A stretch of DNA of 64,000 nucleotides from Bacteroidia bacterium (GTDB lineage: Bacteria > Bacteroidota > Bacteroidia > Bacteroidales > Azobacteroidaceae), in NCBI GenBank assembly GCA_025996895.1, contig BNTW01000004.1, positions 10,449 to 74,448 of the forward strand, in the 5' to 3' direction. A program made the translations under genes and the position numbers. Shown in pieces: positions 44,848-53,921 of this stretch; the stretch's first letter is position 1; each line of letters begins with the position of its first letter. The notes under the pieces were generated by a model. It was not told the DNA's origin, did not search any database, and saw only the letters and a program-made list of their open reading frames with translations.

Positions 44848-47068
44848 TCTGTTATGGCTGCTTTGCAGTACAATTCTTTACGCCCAGCCGAAAGACAAGG
44901 TGCAATACGTCAATACATTGCAAGGCACAGATTCCCACTTCGGATTAAGTTACGGCAACACCTATCCGACTATCGCTTTGCCCTTCGGCCAACATTTCTG
45001 GTCGGCGCAAACCGGCAAGAACGGCGACGGTTGGAAATACCAGTATTCTGCTAATACGATTCGCGGATTTCAGCAAGTACATCAATGCAGTCCGTGGATG
45101 GGCGATTACGGTGTGTTTTCGCTGATGCCCGTTGCCGGCGAGTTGCGGACAGATGAAAATGAGCGAGCGGCTGCGTTCAGTCATGCCAACGAAACAGCTT
45201 TGCCTCATGATTACCGCGTGAAATTCGATAACGGCGTTTCGGTCGAGATTTCTCCTACCGAACGGGCGGCGCATTTCCGGTTTGTATTTCCCAAAAATCA
45301 AACGGCATTCATTGTCTTGGACGGTTATACAAAAAACAGTCAAGTGAAAATCGACCCGCAAAAACGGCAAATAACCGGCTATGTTGATAACGGCAATTTT
45401 ACGCCCGCTAATTTCAAAGCCTATTTTGTCGTTCAATTCAACCAAGCTTTTGAAACGTTTGGTACATGGGAAAATAAGGAAGGAAAAGTAACCGGAGCAT
45501 ATATCGAATTTAAAAAAGGCGCAACGGTTGAGGCGCGGGCAACGTCTTCGTATATCAGTTTGGAACAAGCACAAATTACGCTTCATCGCGAATTGGGTGG
45601 TTTTAAAACGATAAACGATACTCGCAAAGCCGGTGCGAAAATATGGAACGATTTGCTGGAACGTGTAGCAGTAGAGAGTGGAACAGACGAACAACTTCGC
45701 ACGTTCTATTCCTGTCTGTTCCGCGCCAACCTGTTTTCCCGCAAATTTTACGAAATCGACGAAAACGCCCATCCGTGTTATTACAGCCCTTACGACGGAA
45801 AAATACACGAAGGCTACATGTTTACCGACAACGGTTTTTGGGATACGTTTCGTTCTCAATTTCCGTTGACCAATATTTTACATCCTACCATGCAAGGGCA
45901 ATATATGAATGCTTTGCTTGATGCGCAGGAACAATGTGGCTGGCTGCCTTCATGGTCGGCACCCGGTGAAACCGGCGGTATGTTGGGCAATCACGCTATT
46001 TCGTTGTTGGCCGATGCCTGGGCAAAAGGTATTCGCACCTTCGACCCGGAACGCGCTTTAAAAGCGTATGCGCACGAAGCAATGAATAAAGGTCCCTGGG
46101 GTGGTGCTAACGGCCGTCCCTGCTGGAAAGAATATTATCAGTTGGGATATATTCCTTATCCCGAATCCGGCGGTTCGACGGCTCAAACATTGGAATCAGC
46201 TTATGATGACTGGTGTGGTTATCAATTAGCCAAAATGACCGGCAACGATTTTTACGCCGGCGTTTTTGAACGGCAAATATACAACTACCGCAACGTCTTC
46301 GACCCTTCGGTCGGCTTTATGCGTGGGCGCAAAATCGACGGCTCTTGGGCTGATTTTGATGCGTTTGAATGGGGTGGCCCCTACTGCGAAGGCAATGCGT
46401 GGCATTATAACTGGTCGGTTTTCCACGATATTCAAGGTTTGATTGACTTGACGGGTGGCGACAAAAAATTTACTGCTAAAATCGACTCTGTATTTTCACT
46501 TCCCAATACAGTCAAAGTCGGCACCTACGGAATGAAAATTCACGAAATGCTCGAAATGGAATTAGCCAATATGGGACAATACGCACAGGGCAACCAACCT
46601 ATTCAACATCTGATTTATCTGTACAGCTATGCCGGCCAGGCGTGGAAAACGCAATATTGGATTAGGCAAGTGATGGACAGGTTATACAATGCTACCGAAA
46701 AAGGCTATCCAGGCGATGAAGATCAGGGCGGAATGTCGTCATGGTATGTGTTGAGCGCGTTGGGTATTTACAGCGTTTGCCCCGGCACAGATGAGTATGT
46801 GTTGGGAAGTCCGCTCTTTCCGAAAGCGACTATTACTATGGAAAACGGAAAACAATTTATTATCGAAGCGCGTAATAATAGTAGCGAAAACGTTTATATT
46901 CAATCGGCTACATTGAATGGAAAACCGCTTACGAAAAACTATATCCGGTATAGCGATATAGCGGCAGGCGGTGTTTTACATTTGGAAATGGGGAATACAC
47001 CCAATAAAACAAGAGGGATAGAATGGACAGATAGACCGTTTTCGATGTCATTAAATAACGTTAAATAA
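44831..47068 (+). CDS. GH92 alpha-mannosidase-like, catalytic-acid Glu replaced by Gln
   Basis: 745 residues with a signal peptide (to about LYAQ, 19). GH92 enzymes are calcium-dependent inverting exo-alpha-mannosidases. Family signatures: VNTLQGTDSHFGLSYGNTYPTIALPFG, the second-domain phrase NGFWDTFRSQFPL, and GDEDQGGMSSWYVLSALGIYSVCPG, where the catalytic base aspartates lie. The motif that normally reads GNEP, carrying the catalytic acid, reads GNQP here with Gln589; the other two GH92 proteins in this window keep Glu. The same swap is known in a GH92 that releases mannose-1-phosphate-linked caps, so a phosphodiester substrate is possible. The start overlaps the GH78 gene. Confidence 0.9.
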   Translation: MKSYFSLLWLLCSTILYAQPKDKVQYVNTLQGTDSHFGLSYGNTYPTIALPFGQHFWSAQTGKNGDGWKYQYSANTIRGFQQVHQCSPWMGDYGVFSLMPVAGELRTDENERAAAFSHANETALPHDYRVKFDNGVSVEISPTERAAHFRFVFPKNQTAFIVLDGYTKNSQVKIDPQKRQITGYVDNGNFTPANFKAYFVVQFNQAFETFGTWENKEGKVTGAYIEFKKGATVEARATSSYISLEQAQITLHRELGGFKTINDTRKAGAKIWNDLLERVAVESGTDEQLRTFYSCLFRANLFSRKFYEIDENAHPCYYSPYDGKIHEGYMFTDNGFWDTFRSQFPLTNILHPTMQGQYMNALLDAQEQCGWLPSWSAPGETGGMLGNHAISLLADAWAKGIRTFDPERALKAYAHEAMNKGPWGGANGRPCWKEYYQLGYIPYPESGGSTAQTLESAYDDWCGYQLAKMTGNDFYAGVFERQIYNYRNVFDPSVGFMRGRKIDGSWADFDAFEWGGPYCEGNAWHYNWSVFHDIQGLIDLTGGDKKFTAKIDSVFSLPNTVKVGTYGMKIHEMLEMELANMGQYAQGNQPIQHLIYLYSYAGQAWKTQYWIRQVMDRLYNATEKGYPGDEDQGGMSSWYVLSALGIYSVCPGTDEYVLGSPLFPKATITMENGKQFIIEARNNSSENVYIQSATLNGKPLTKNYIRYSDIAAGGVLHLEMGNTPNKTRGIEWTDRPFSMSLNNVK

Positions 47069-47093
47069 AGAAGGTTATTTTAGTGGAAACAGC

Positions 47094-47101
47094 TATCTTT
47101 G
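47094..47101 (+). promoter_or_regulatory. Putative FecR operon -7 box TATCTTTG
   Basis: TATCTTTG matches TAnnTTTG and is 35 nt before the FecR ATG in the 68-bp gap after GH92. It indicates that the FecR-SusC-SusD-GH92-GH130-GH92 run has its own housekeeping-sigma promoter. Confidence 0.5.
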
Positions 47102-47136
47102 TCGTACTTATTACATGACAAAAAGATTTTAGGTTC

Positions 47137-48099
47137 ATGCAAAATTTATTGGTACGTTATTTTTCGGGTGAGGCTGCGACAGAGGAAAAGAAAACGCTCT
47201 TTTCCGAAATAGAAACGGATACGGAATTGAAAAATGAATTTATTCAGTTACAAAATCTGAAAGGATTGACTTGTTTCTCATCGCTCAACCGAAATGAAGA
47301 ATTAGCGGCAGAAAAATTGACGGATTTTTATGCCGCTATTCATCGGAATAAACGCCGGAATATTCTTTTTCAAATTTCCAAATACGCAGCGGTTGTTCTC
47401 GCAGCGGCTTTATTGACCGCTTTTACCGTCCAATATTTTCACAATAATAGTGAGCCTTTGTATAGCGAAGTTGAAGTGCCTGTCGGACAACGGGTATATC
47501 TCACTTTAGCCGATGGAAGTTCGGTCTGGCTCAATTCCCGCAGTAAAATCCGCATTCCACAAACATTCAACGGCAAATACAGAAAAGTGTATTTAGACGG
47601 CGAAGCCTTTTTCGATGTGGAAACTAACAAGAACAAACCATTTATCGTTGAAACCAGCCGCTACAACGTGCGGGTGTTTGGTACGCGCTTCAACATACTG
47701 AACTATTCGGAAATGCCGCTGTTTGAAACTACTTTGTTGGAAGGATCGGTGGAAATCACCAACTCCAAAGGCGAGAAGTCGATCGTTTTGACACCGAACG
47801 AACAAGTTACGATGGTGGATAACCATTTGAAGAAAACGGTGATAGATACCCATGCAGCTGCTACGTGGAAAGACGGTGTACTGATTTTCGACGGTCTGCC
47901 GTTTTCCGAAATCATTAAAAAGCTGGAATTGTATTACGATGTGAAATTTATTATTCAGAATACCCGGGCGTTAGATGGAATATATACAGGAAAATTCAAC
48001 GCAAAAGATTCGGCAGAACGAATTATTGACATTATTCATCAGACCAATAAATTCAACTACCGCGTCAGTTGGGATCATAAAATTATTTATATTCAATAA
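47137..48099 (+). CDS. FecR-family anti-sigma factor
   Basis: 320-residue inner-membrane anti-sigma factor. The cytoplasmic N-terminus (1-80) would hold the ECF sigma factor. One membrane helix is at about 81-100 (YAAVVLAAALLTAFTV). The periplasmic FecR domain follows: EVEVPVGQRVYLTLADGSSVWLNSRSKIRIP, GEAFFDV, FIVETSRYNVRVFGTRFNI. The C-terminal domain has FDGLPFSEIIKKLELYYDVKF. It should receive a signal from the STN domain of the SusC encoded next. No sigma gene lies directly upstream; the only ECF sigma gene seen is at 27802. Its stop codon abuts the apparent original SusC start. Confidence 0.92.
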   Translation: MQNLLVRYFSGEAATEEKKTLFSEIETDTELKNEFIQLQNLKGLTCFSSLNRNEELAAEKLTDFYAAIHRNKRRNILFQISKYAAVVLAAALLTAFTVQYFHNNSEPLYSEVEVPVGQRVYLTLADGSSVWLNSRSKIRIPQTFNGKYRKVYLDGEAFFDVETNKNKPFIVETSRYNVRVFGTRFNILNYSEMPLFETTLLEGSVEITNSKGEKSIVLTPNEQVTMVDNHLKKTVIDTHAAATWKDGVLIFDGLPFSEIIKKLELYYDVKFIIQNTRALDGIYTGKFNAKDSAERIIDIIHQTNKFNYRVSWDHKIIYIQ

Positions 48100-48125
48100 A
48101 ACTGAAAATAGTAAAAACAGTAGGT

Positions 48126-51100
48126 TTGCTTTGGCCGTTTCTTTTCTATATGGATGTTTGGGCGCAAACGCCTGATTATCAAAATATAACTATTCAGAAA
48201 GCGAATGTAGCGGTCGGTGAAGTCCTGAATGAAATTGAAAAACAATCGGGATATTATTTTGTATTTTCCAAAGACGACGTAAATTCCCGGCAAACAATAA
48301 GCCTGAATGTAAAAAATGAACATTGGGAAAGCGTGTTGCAAAAATGTTGTTCGTTGTTGCAATTAAGCTATGTGCTGACGGGAAACAATATTATCCTCAA
48401 ACGGCAAGAGCCGGATACTTCTCATAGAAATACTTCCCGGGTTCCGGTATTGCATACGGTTAGCGGAAAAGTGCTTGACCCCGACAGTCTGCCGTTGATA
48501 AGAACATTGGACGAAATTGTGGTGATAGGCTACGGAACGCAAAAGCAAATGTCTATTACCGGCTCAATTGCAACGATTGATACTAAACATCTGGTGCAGG
48601 CGCAACGTCCCGATTTGACGAATACATTAGCAGGCAATTTGTCGGGTGTGCGGAGCGTTCAGCGCAGCGGCCGCCCCGGATACGACGGCAGTCAAATCGA
48701 CATTCGCGGCTATGGCAGTGAAATTTTGACTATTGTAGATGGTATAGAACGTCCTTTTTCCCGGATCGACCCCAACGAAATCGAGTCAATTTCCGTATTG
48801 AAAGATGCTGCTGCAGCGGTTTATGGCATTCGCGGGGCCAACGGCGTATTATTGATTACCACGAAAAAAGGACAGGAATCGCGATCGAGAATATCCTATA
48901 ATTTTAATTTGGCGTTGCAAAGCATTACCCGCTATCCGGACTATATGAATGTTTGGGACTATATGAACAGCTACAACGAGGCAGCTCTCAACTGGTCGCA
49001 TTTAGGGCAAACACCTCCGTTTTCGGCTTTCGATATTGCCACAGCCGAAAATACCGATTGGAAAAAGGCTGTAATGAACAATGTCGCACCCATGCAGTCG
49101 CACAATCTGAATATAAGCGGCGGAAACAGGGAAACGAAATATTTTTTCTCGTTGAGTTATCTCAATCAGGACGGAATTTTAAAAACGAAAGATAATTTTC
49201 AACGCTTCAATCTACGATCGAATATCAATACACTGATTGCCGACCATTTGAAGGTTGATTTGCAAATCGGCGGACGAAAGGAAATACACGATTCTCCTGC
49301 AACCGTTTCGGGTGGCGGAAGTACCGATAATTTTTCACAGGGGATTTTCAAAAATTTAGTGATGGCGTTGCCGTATAAATCGGTTTATGCAAATAACAAT
49401 CCATTGTATTACAATAATTTAGTAAGCGAACCAAATCCGGTGGCTCTGCTCGACCGCGACTTGGTGGGAACTGACGAGAAACAATACGAAGAATGGCATG
49501 TACAGGTGGCTTTAAATTATGATCTGCCGTTTATAGAAGGATTGGCTCTGAAGGCGCAGTTAGCTTATGACCGGCAGATCGAAATCCGGCAAATCTTCAA
49601 GAAAGCCTGTTCGGAATATAATTACGATCCTATCCAAGACAGTTATACCGCCGTTCCACTAACACATATCACTTCCAAAGTGGAAAGTCTGAATCAAAAC
49701 ACTGTTTTTACTCAACAATATTCTATCCATTACGACCATGCTTTCCGGAAGCATGATTTCTCCGCTCTGTTGCTGTTGGAAAGCCGCCGGTTGGAACATC
49801 ACAACAACCGGCTTTCGGGCGAATTTGCTCTTTCTTCCATTCCCAATTTAGATGCCGCTATTAATAAGATGGTTGATGGAAATTCTTGGCAAACAGATGC
49901 ATTGGGAATAATCGGTCGGTTTCATTATGCGTTTAGCAACAAATATCATTTAGAGTATAGTTTTCGGCACGATGGCGTGAGCAAATTTTTAAAACATGAC
50001 CGCTGGGTTTTTACGCAAAGTTTTTCTGCCGGCTGGCTGATTTCGGAAAAAATGAAACTCCGCGCTTCCTTCGGTATTTTTCCGTTGGCTTCCGATTTGA
50101 ATGAATACTACTTTTTGTCGGGATATAATTATCCGGGGAGAGACGAATCGGGTGTGCCTTTGTATTTTGTGCAGGGCGAAAATAACTTGATTTTGGCGGC
50201 AACCGACAGGGGATTAATCAATCCGTCGCTGACTTGGGAAAGGGTAAAAATCACCAATATCGGCTGGAATATCTCTTTGTGGCGTGAAAAATTATATACT
50301 GAAGCAGACTTGTTTTACAGATTGCACACGGGTATGTATGCTACGCGTGTATTACCTACAACTTTCGGTGCTACCATGCCCGACGAAAACCAAAACAGTG
50401 AAAGCGATCGCGGTTTTGAAGTGGCTGTGGCTACGAAACACAAGATAAACGACCTCACGCTCCATGCGAAAGCTACTTTTTCATACGCACGCAAAAGGCG
50501 GGAATATCAGGAATTGTCCGAAGCCGGTAATCAATATCTCTATTGGCAGAGCCGTTATCGCGCAGACAACGGACATATTTCCAAAAATCCCTATCGCTGG
50601 GATAATATTACATGGGGCTATGAAGCGTTGGGACAATTTTATGATTTTGAAGAAATTGTACAATCACCTGTACAAGACGGACAAGGCAACATAACGTTAT
50701 TACCCGGCGATATTAAATACCGTGACATCAATGACGATAATTTGATTAACGAGTTGGATATAGTGCCTATCGGACGAAGTTCCCGGCCGGAAATATTTTA
50801 TGGCTTCAATCTGTCGACGGTGTGGAAAAATTTTGATTTTACACTGTTTTTTCAAGGGGTAGCCAATTATACTTACAATTTTCCGTATAAAGAGGCTTTT
50901 GTGCAGGGTGGAATCGGCAATGCCTACGAAATGTATAAAGATCGTTGGCATCGGGCCGATGTGAATAATCCGTATAGCGAATGGATTCCGGGCTATTTTC
51001 CGGCTTTGCGCGTGGAAGGATACAGCGGTAATATGCTTCCTTCCACATTTTGGAGTAAATCGACGGCCTACTTGCGCCTGAAAACCATTGATTTGGGCTA

Positions 51101-51287
51101 TTCTTTTCCGGCAAAAATACTGTCTAAAGCGAAAATTCAAAATTTGCGCATTTATGTTAATGCATACAATCTGCTGACATTTACGCGGAAAGAATTGAAA
51201 CAGGTTGATCCCGAAGGAGAATCGGGTTTGGGAATGTATTATCCGCAAATGAAAACGATTAATTTCGGTATCAACATAGAATTTTAA
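48126..51287 (+). CDS. STN-domain SusC-like transporter C with altered start and collapsed regulatory domain
   Basis: About 1053-1063 residues. An STN signalling domain (NVAVGEVLNEIEKQSGYYFVFSKDDV, about 17-92) contacts FecR. The carboxypeptidase-like domain is reduced to its two ends (VSGKVLDPDSLPL joined to IRTLDEIVVIGYG). Plug (IDIRGYGSEILTIVDGIERPF) and barrel ending INIEF are intact. No ATG precedes the signal peptide: the frame runs upstream as KLKIVKTVGLLWPFLF to an ATA at 48096-48098 that overlaps the FecR stop. The start used is uncertain: TTG at 48126, CTG at 48102 or the ATA; the coordinate given is the TTG. It pairs with SusD C. Confidence 0.88.
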   Translation: MLWPFLFYMDVWAQTPDYQNITIQKANVAVGEVLNEIEKQSGYYFVFSKDDVNSRQTISLNVKNEHWESVLQKCCSLLQLSYVLTGNNIILKRQEPDTSHRNTSRVPVLHTVSGKVLDPDSLPLIRTLDEIVVIGYGTQKQMSITGSIATIDTKHLVQAQRPDLTNTLAGNLSGVRSVQRSGRPGYDGSQIDIRGYGSEILTIVDGIERPFSRIDPNEIESISVLKDAAAAVYGIRGANGVLLITTKKGQESRSRISYNFNLALQSITRYPDYMNVWDYMNSYNEAALNWSHLGQTPPFSAFDIATAENTDWKKAVMNNVAPMQSHNLNISGGNRETKYFFSLSYLNQDGILKTKDNFQRFNLRSNINTLIADHLKVDLQIGGRKEIHDSPATVSGGGSTDNFSQGIFKNLVMALPYKSVYANNNPLYYNNLVSEPNPVALLDRDLVGTDEKQYEEWHVQVALNYDLPFIEGLALKAQLAYDRQIEIRQIFKKACSEYNYDPIQDSYTAVPLTHITSKVESLNQNTVFTQQYSIHYDHAFRKHDFSALLLLESRRLEHHNNRLSGEFALSSIPNLDAAINKMVDGNSWQTDALGIIGRFHYAFSNKYHLEYSFRHDGVSKFLKHDRWVFTQSFSAGWLISEKMKLRASFGIFPLASDLNEYYFLSGYNYPGRDESGVPLYFVQGENNLILAATDRGLINPSLTWERVKITNIGWNISLWREKLYTEADLFYRLHTGMYATRVLPTTFGATMPDENQNSESDRGFEVAVATKHKINDLTLHAKATFSYARKRREYQELSEAGNQYLYWQSRYRADNGHISKNPYRWDNITWGYEALGQFYDFEEIVQSPVQDGQGNITLLPGDIKYRDINDDNLINELDIVPIGRSSRPEIFYGFNLSTVWKNFDFTLFFQGVANYTYNFPYKEAFVQGGIGNAYEMYKDRWHRADVNNPYSEWIPGYFPALRVEGYSGNMLPSTFWSKSTAYLRLKTIDLGYSFPAKILSKAKIQNLRIYVNAYNLLTFTRKELKQVDPEGESGLGMYYPQMKTINFGINIEF

Positions 51288-51296
51288 TTGAGAGTG

Positions 51297-51310
51297 GAGA
51301 ATTGAGAATT
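51297..51310 (+). repeat. Heptamer tandem repeat before SusD C
   Basis: Two exact copies of GAGAATT at 51297-51303 and 51304-51310, directly abutting the SusD ATG at 51311. A similar sequence (TTGAGAGTG) lies just upstream. Confidence 0.5.
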
Positions 51311-53125
51311 ATGGTGATACGCAGAAAAATATTATTTATTAGCCTATTAGTGATGAATGCATTGCTGATTTCTTGCGACGATTTTTTCGATCGCCGTCCG
51401 TCGAGTTATATTGACGATGAGGCGGTTTGGAATGATCCGCAGAAGATGAATGCTGTTGTGGTCGATTTATATGCGCGTATCACCTACGAAGATTTTGATT
51501 ATTCCGAAGGTTTTTGGGTGTATTCGCAACTCAATTTAAGTTCTGCATCCGACGAAAGTTATCCATCTTGGCAACAGGGCGAATTTGGTGTTGGAGGAAA
51601 AACACAAGTTATTTTCGGCGATTCATGGTTTTATTTGTGGCCTTACGATCAAATTCGTAACTGCAATAACCTGCTCCAAAAACTCCAAAAGGCCGGTATT
51701 GCAGAGGAAGAAAAAGAGCGGATTAGTGCCGAAGTGCGTTTTATCCGGGCTTTTCATTATTTTCTGTTAGTCAAGCGTTTTGGCGGCGTTCCGTTGGTTT
51801 TGGAAGTGCAGGAATATGCCTCCGGCCAGTCTGATAAATTGGAAGTTCCCCGCGACAAGGAACAAGCCGTTTATGATTTTATTTTGTTGGAAATGGAAGC
51901 CATTGTATCTATATTGCCGGCTAAACGGTCTGAAAATGATAGAAACCGTGTGTCGCGTTATGCCGCATTTGCCTTACAGTCGCGTGTCGCACTCTATGCT
52001 GCTGCCATTGCCCAATACGGAAAAGTGGAATTGAACGGATTGACCGGTATTGCCGGCGATTCAAAACAGTATTGGCAAATCGCTTCCGTTGCTGCCGACT
52101 CCGTCATTTCTTCCAATCAATATGCTTTATACCAACAATATACGGATAAAGCAGAAAATTACAATCGCTTGTTTCTCGATAAAAACAACGACGAATATAT
52201 TTGGGCAAAAGAATATCATTTGCCTGAATCGGGACACAGTTTTGATTTCCGAACAACGCCTTACAGTTTTACAGGAGGCTACGGTTGCGGTATGACACCC
52301 ACGCGCGAAATGGTCGAAGCCTATGAATATATTGACGAACCGGACGGCAAACTGCATGTCGCCGACGAAAACGGGTTGATTGAATATGCTGATCCGATGG
52401 ATTTATTTGCCGGTAAAGATCCGCGTTTGTTTGCTTCTGTCTATCTGCCGATGTCGAATTTCAAAGAAGGAAAGGTCGAAATTCGGCGGGGTATTTATTT
52501 CAGCCTGCAAGATTCTTTTTTGGTGGCGGGCAATTTGACAAATAAGACTTTCCTGGCCGACGGAACGCTCATTACCGTCAGTGGAAAAGACGGGATCATA
52601 CTCAATCAAGACCCCGCAAAGACCGGTTTCTATCAAAAGAAATTTTATGACGAACAGCGTCTGGATTTTTCCGAAGGCAAATCCGATCAATCGTGGCCTG
52701 TGTTTCGCTTGGCGGAAATGTATCTCAACAAAGCGGAAGCCGAAATGGAACTCGGACATAAAGCGAAAGCGGTCGAAGCTCTCAATCGGGTGCGCGAGCG
52801 CGCTGGAATACAAACGCTGTCGGAAAATGAAATCACTTTGGAGAGAATACGCAACGAACGCCGTATTGAACTGGCTTTTGAGGGACATCGCTTTTGGGAT
52901 TTGCGCCGTTGGCGGACAGCAGACAAAGTATTAAATCCTTTAATTCCTACAGCACTCTGGCCTTTCATTGTGTATGAAAACGGCGGGTATGTTTTTCAGG
53001 AAGTATCCGGCTCCGGCGCGATACAAAAACCGAATAAGGTGTTTTTGCAGCGACATTATTATTTGAAATTCAAACCGGAAGAAATGAATTCAAACCGGAA
53101 AATCATACAAAATCCGGGATATTAG
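51311..53125 (+). CDS. SusD-like glycan-binding lipoprotein C
   Basis: 604 residues with lipobox LLISC (Cys about 22) followed by DDFFDRRPSSYIDDEAVW, a typical SusD beginning. Hallmarks: ERISAEVRFIRAFHYFLLVKRFGGVPLVLE, VFRLAEMYLNKAEAEMELG, RIRNERRIELAFEGHRFWDLRRWR and the final IIQNPGY. The ATG at 51311 is preferred to a TTG at 51302. It partners the STN-SusC directly upstream. Confidence 0.94.
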   Translation: MVIRRKILFISLLVMNALLISCDDFFDRRPSSYIDDEAVWNDPQKMNAVVVDLYARITYEDFDYSEGFWVYSQLNLSSASDESYPSWQQGEFGVGGKTQVIFGDSWFYLWPYDQIRNCNNLLQKLQKAGIAEEEKERISAEVRFIRAFHYFLLVKRFGGVPLVLEVQEYASGQSDKLEVPRDKEQAVYDFILLEMEAIVSILPAKRSENDRNRVSRYAAFALQSRVALYAAAIAQYGKVELNGLTGIAGDSKQYWQIASVAADSVISSNQYALYQQYTDKAENYNRLFLDKNNDEYIWAKEYHLPESGHSFDFRTTPYSFTGGYGCGMTPTREMVEAYEYIDEPDGKLHVADENGLIEYADPMDLFAGKDPRLFASVYLPMSNFKEGKVEIRRGIYFSLQDSFLVAGNLTNKTFLADGTLITVSGKDGIILNQDPAKTGFYQKKFYDEQRLDFSEGKSDQSWPVFRLAEMYLNKAEAEMELGHKAKAVEALNRVRERAGIQTLSENEITLERIRNERRIELAFEGHRFWDLRRWRTADKVLNPLIPTALWPFIVYENGGYVFQEVSGSGAIQKPNKVFLQRHYYLKFKPEEMNSNRKIIQNPGY

Positions 53126-53130
53126 AGGAG

Positions 53131-53158
53131 TTATGAATTATGAGTTATGAGTTATGAG
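53131..53158 (+). repeat. Four tandem heptamers TTATGAR at a start codon
   Basis: TTATGAA at 53131-53137 is followed by three TTATGAG units up to 53158. Each unit contains an ATG; the ATG of the last unit (53154) is the start of the DUF3823 gene. Copy-number slippage would change the number of decoy ATGs and the distance from SusD, but not the reading frame of the gene. Confidence 0.65.
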
Positions 53159-53921
53159 TTGGAAAAGCATTAGTACATTATTCATTAACATATTATTGTT
53201 TGTTTCCTGTGAAATAGACAATTATGATGCGCCTGATGGAGGATTGTATGGGCAGATTTTGGACATAGAAACCGGAGAAGCGGTGCCGCAGCCTGTTCCT
53301 TCCGATTTCGGATTGCGCCTTCGGTTTTATGAAGCCGGCCGGGACAATTCGTTGGAACAGCATTTTTATGCGCAAACCGACGGTTCGTTCCGCAATTCGC
53401 GCATTTTCAACGGTCCTGTCCGTTTGGTAGTCGAACAGCGCAATTTTTTTCCGGTAGACACTCTACTTGTTCAAATTCAGGGACAAACCAAACGGAATAT
53501 TTTGGTCTTGCCCTACGCTCGTGTATCTATCGACCATGCTTCTGTCAATCAGCAACTGATAACCGTCCGTTTTTCGATTAATCGCAGCGAGCAGGTTGCG
53601 ACCGGCAATTATGAAATCGTGCAATGTAATCTCCTTTGGAATGTGTCGCCCTATATTGATAATCAAACGGCGAATTATGCCGGTTTTTACTCTCTATTGC
53701 TGTCGGCGAATAATCAGGAATTAGATTTATCGACTGCGGATAATCAAGCGCAGTTGAGGCGGTTAGCGAATGTCATTCAAGGGAATGATAATCGTATTTA
53801 CCTGCGTATCTGCGTGATAACAGAAGATAAAACAGACAGTGCTCTTTATTATAATTATAGTGAAATTGTTCCCGTTCAATTGAATATTCAATCATTTTTA
53901 AATACATTACAATGCAACTAA
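53154..53921 (+). CDS. DUF3823-like surface lipoprotein
   Basis: 255 residues with lipobox FVSC (Cys about 19). The start EIDNYDAPDGGLYGQILDIETGEAVPQPVPSDFGLRLRFYE is the DUF3823 pattern, a carboxypeptidase-regulatory-like N-terminal domain followed by a beta-sandwich C-terminal domain. These proteins commonly sit after SusD and before GH92 in mannan/N-glycan-type loci and are thought to bind glycan at the surface; that role is inference. The last 10 bp overlap the GH92 start. Confidence 0.8.
   Translation: MSWKSISTLFINILLFVSCEIDNYDAPDGGLYGQILDIETGEAVPQPVPSDFGLRLRFYEAGRDNSLEQHFYAQTDGSFRNSRIFNGPVRLVVEQRNFFPVDTLLVQIQGQTKRNILVLPYARVSIDHASVNQQLITVRFSINRSEQVATGNYEIVQCNLLWNVSPYIDNQTANYAGFYSLLLSANNQELDLSTADNQAQLRRLANVIQGNDNRIYLRICVITEDKTDSALYYNYSEIVPVQLNIQSFLNTLQCN

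Noticed and set aside
44945..45859. 304-codon antisense open frame
   Set aside because: Lies wholly inside the GH92 gene on the other strand; composition and residues are those expected of a shadow frame, and no domain was recognised.
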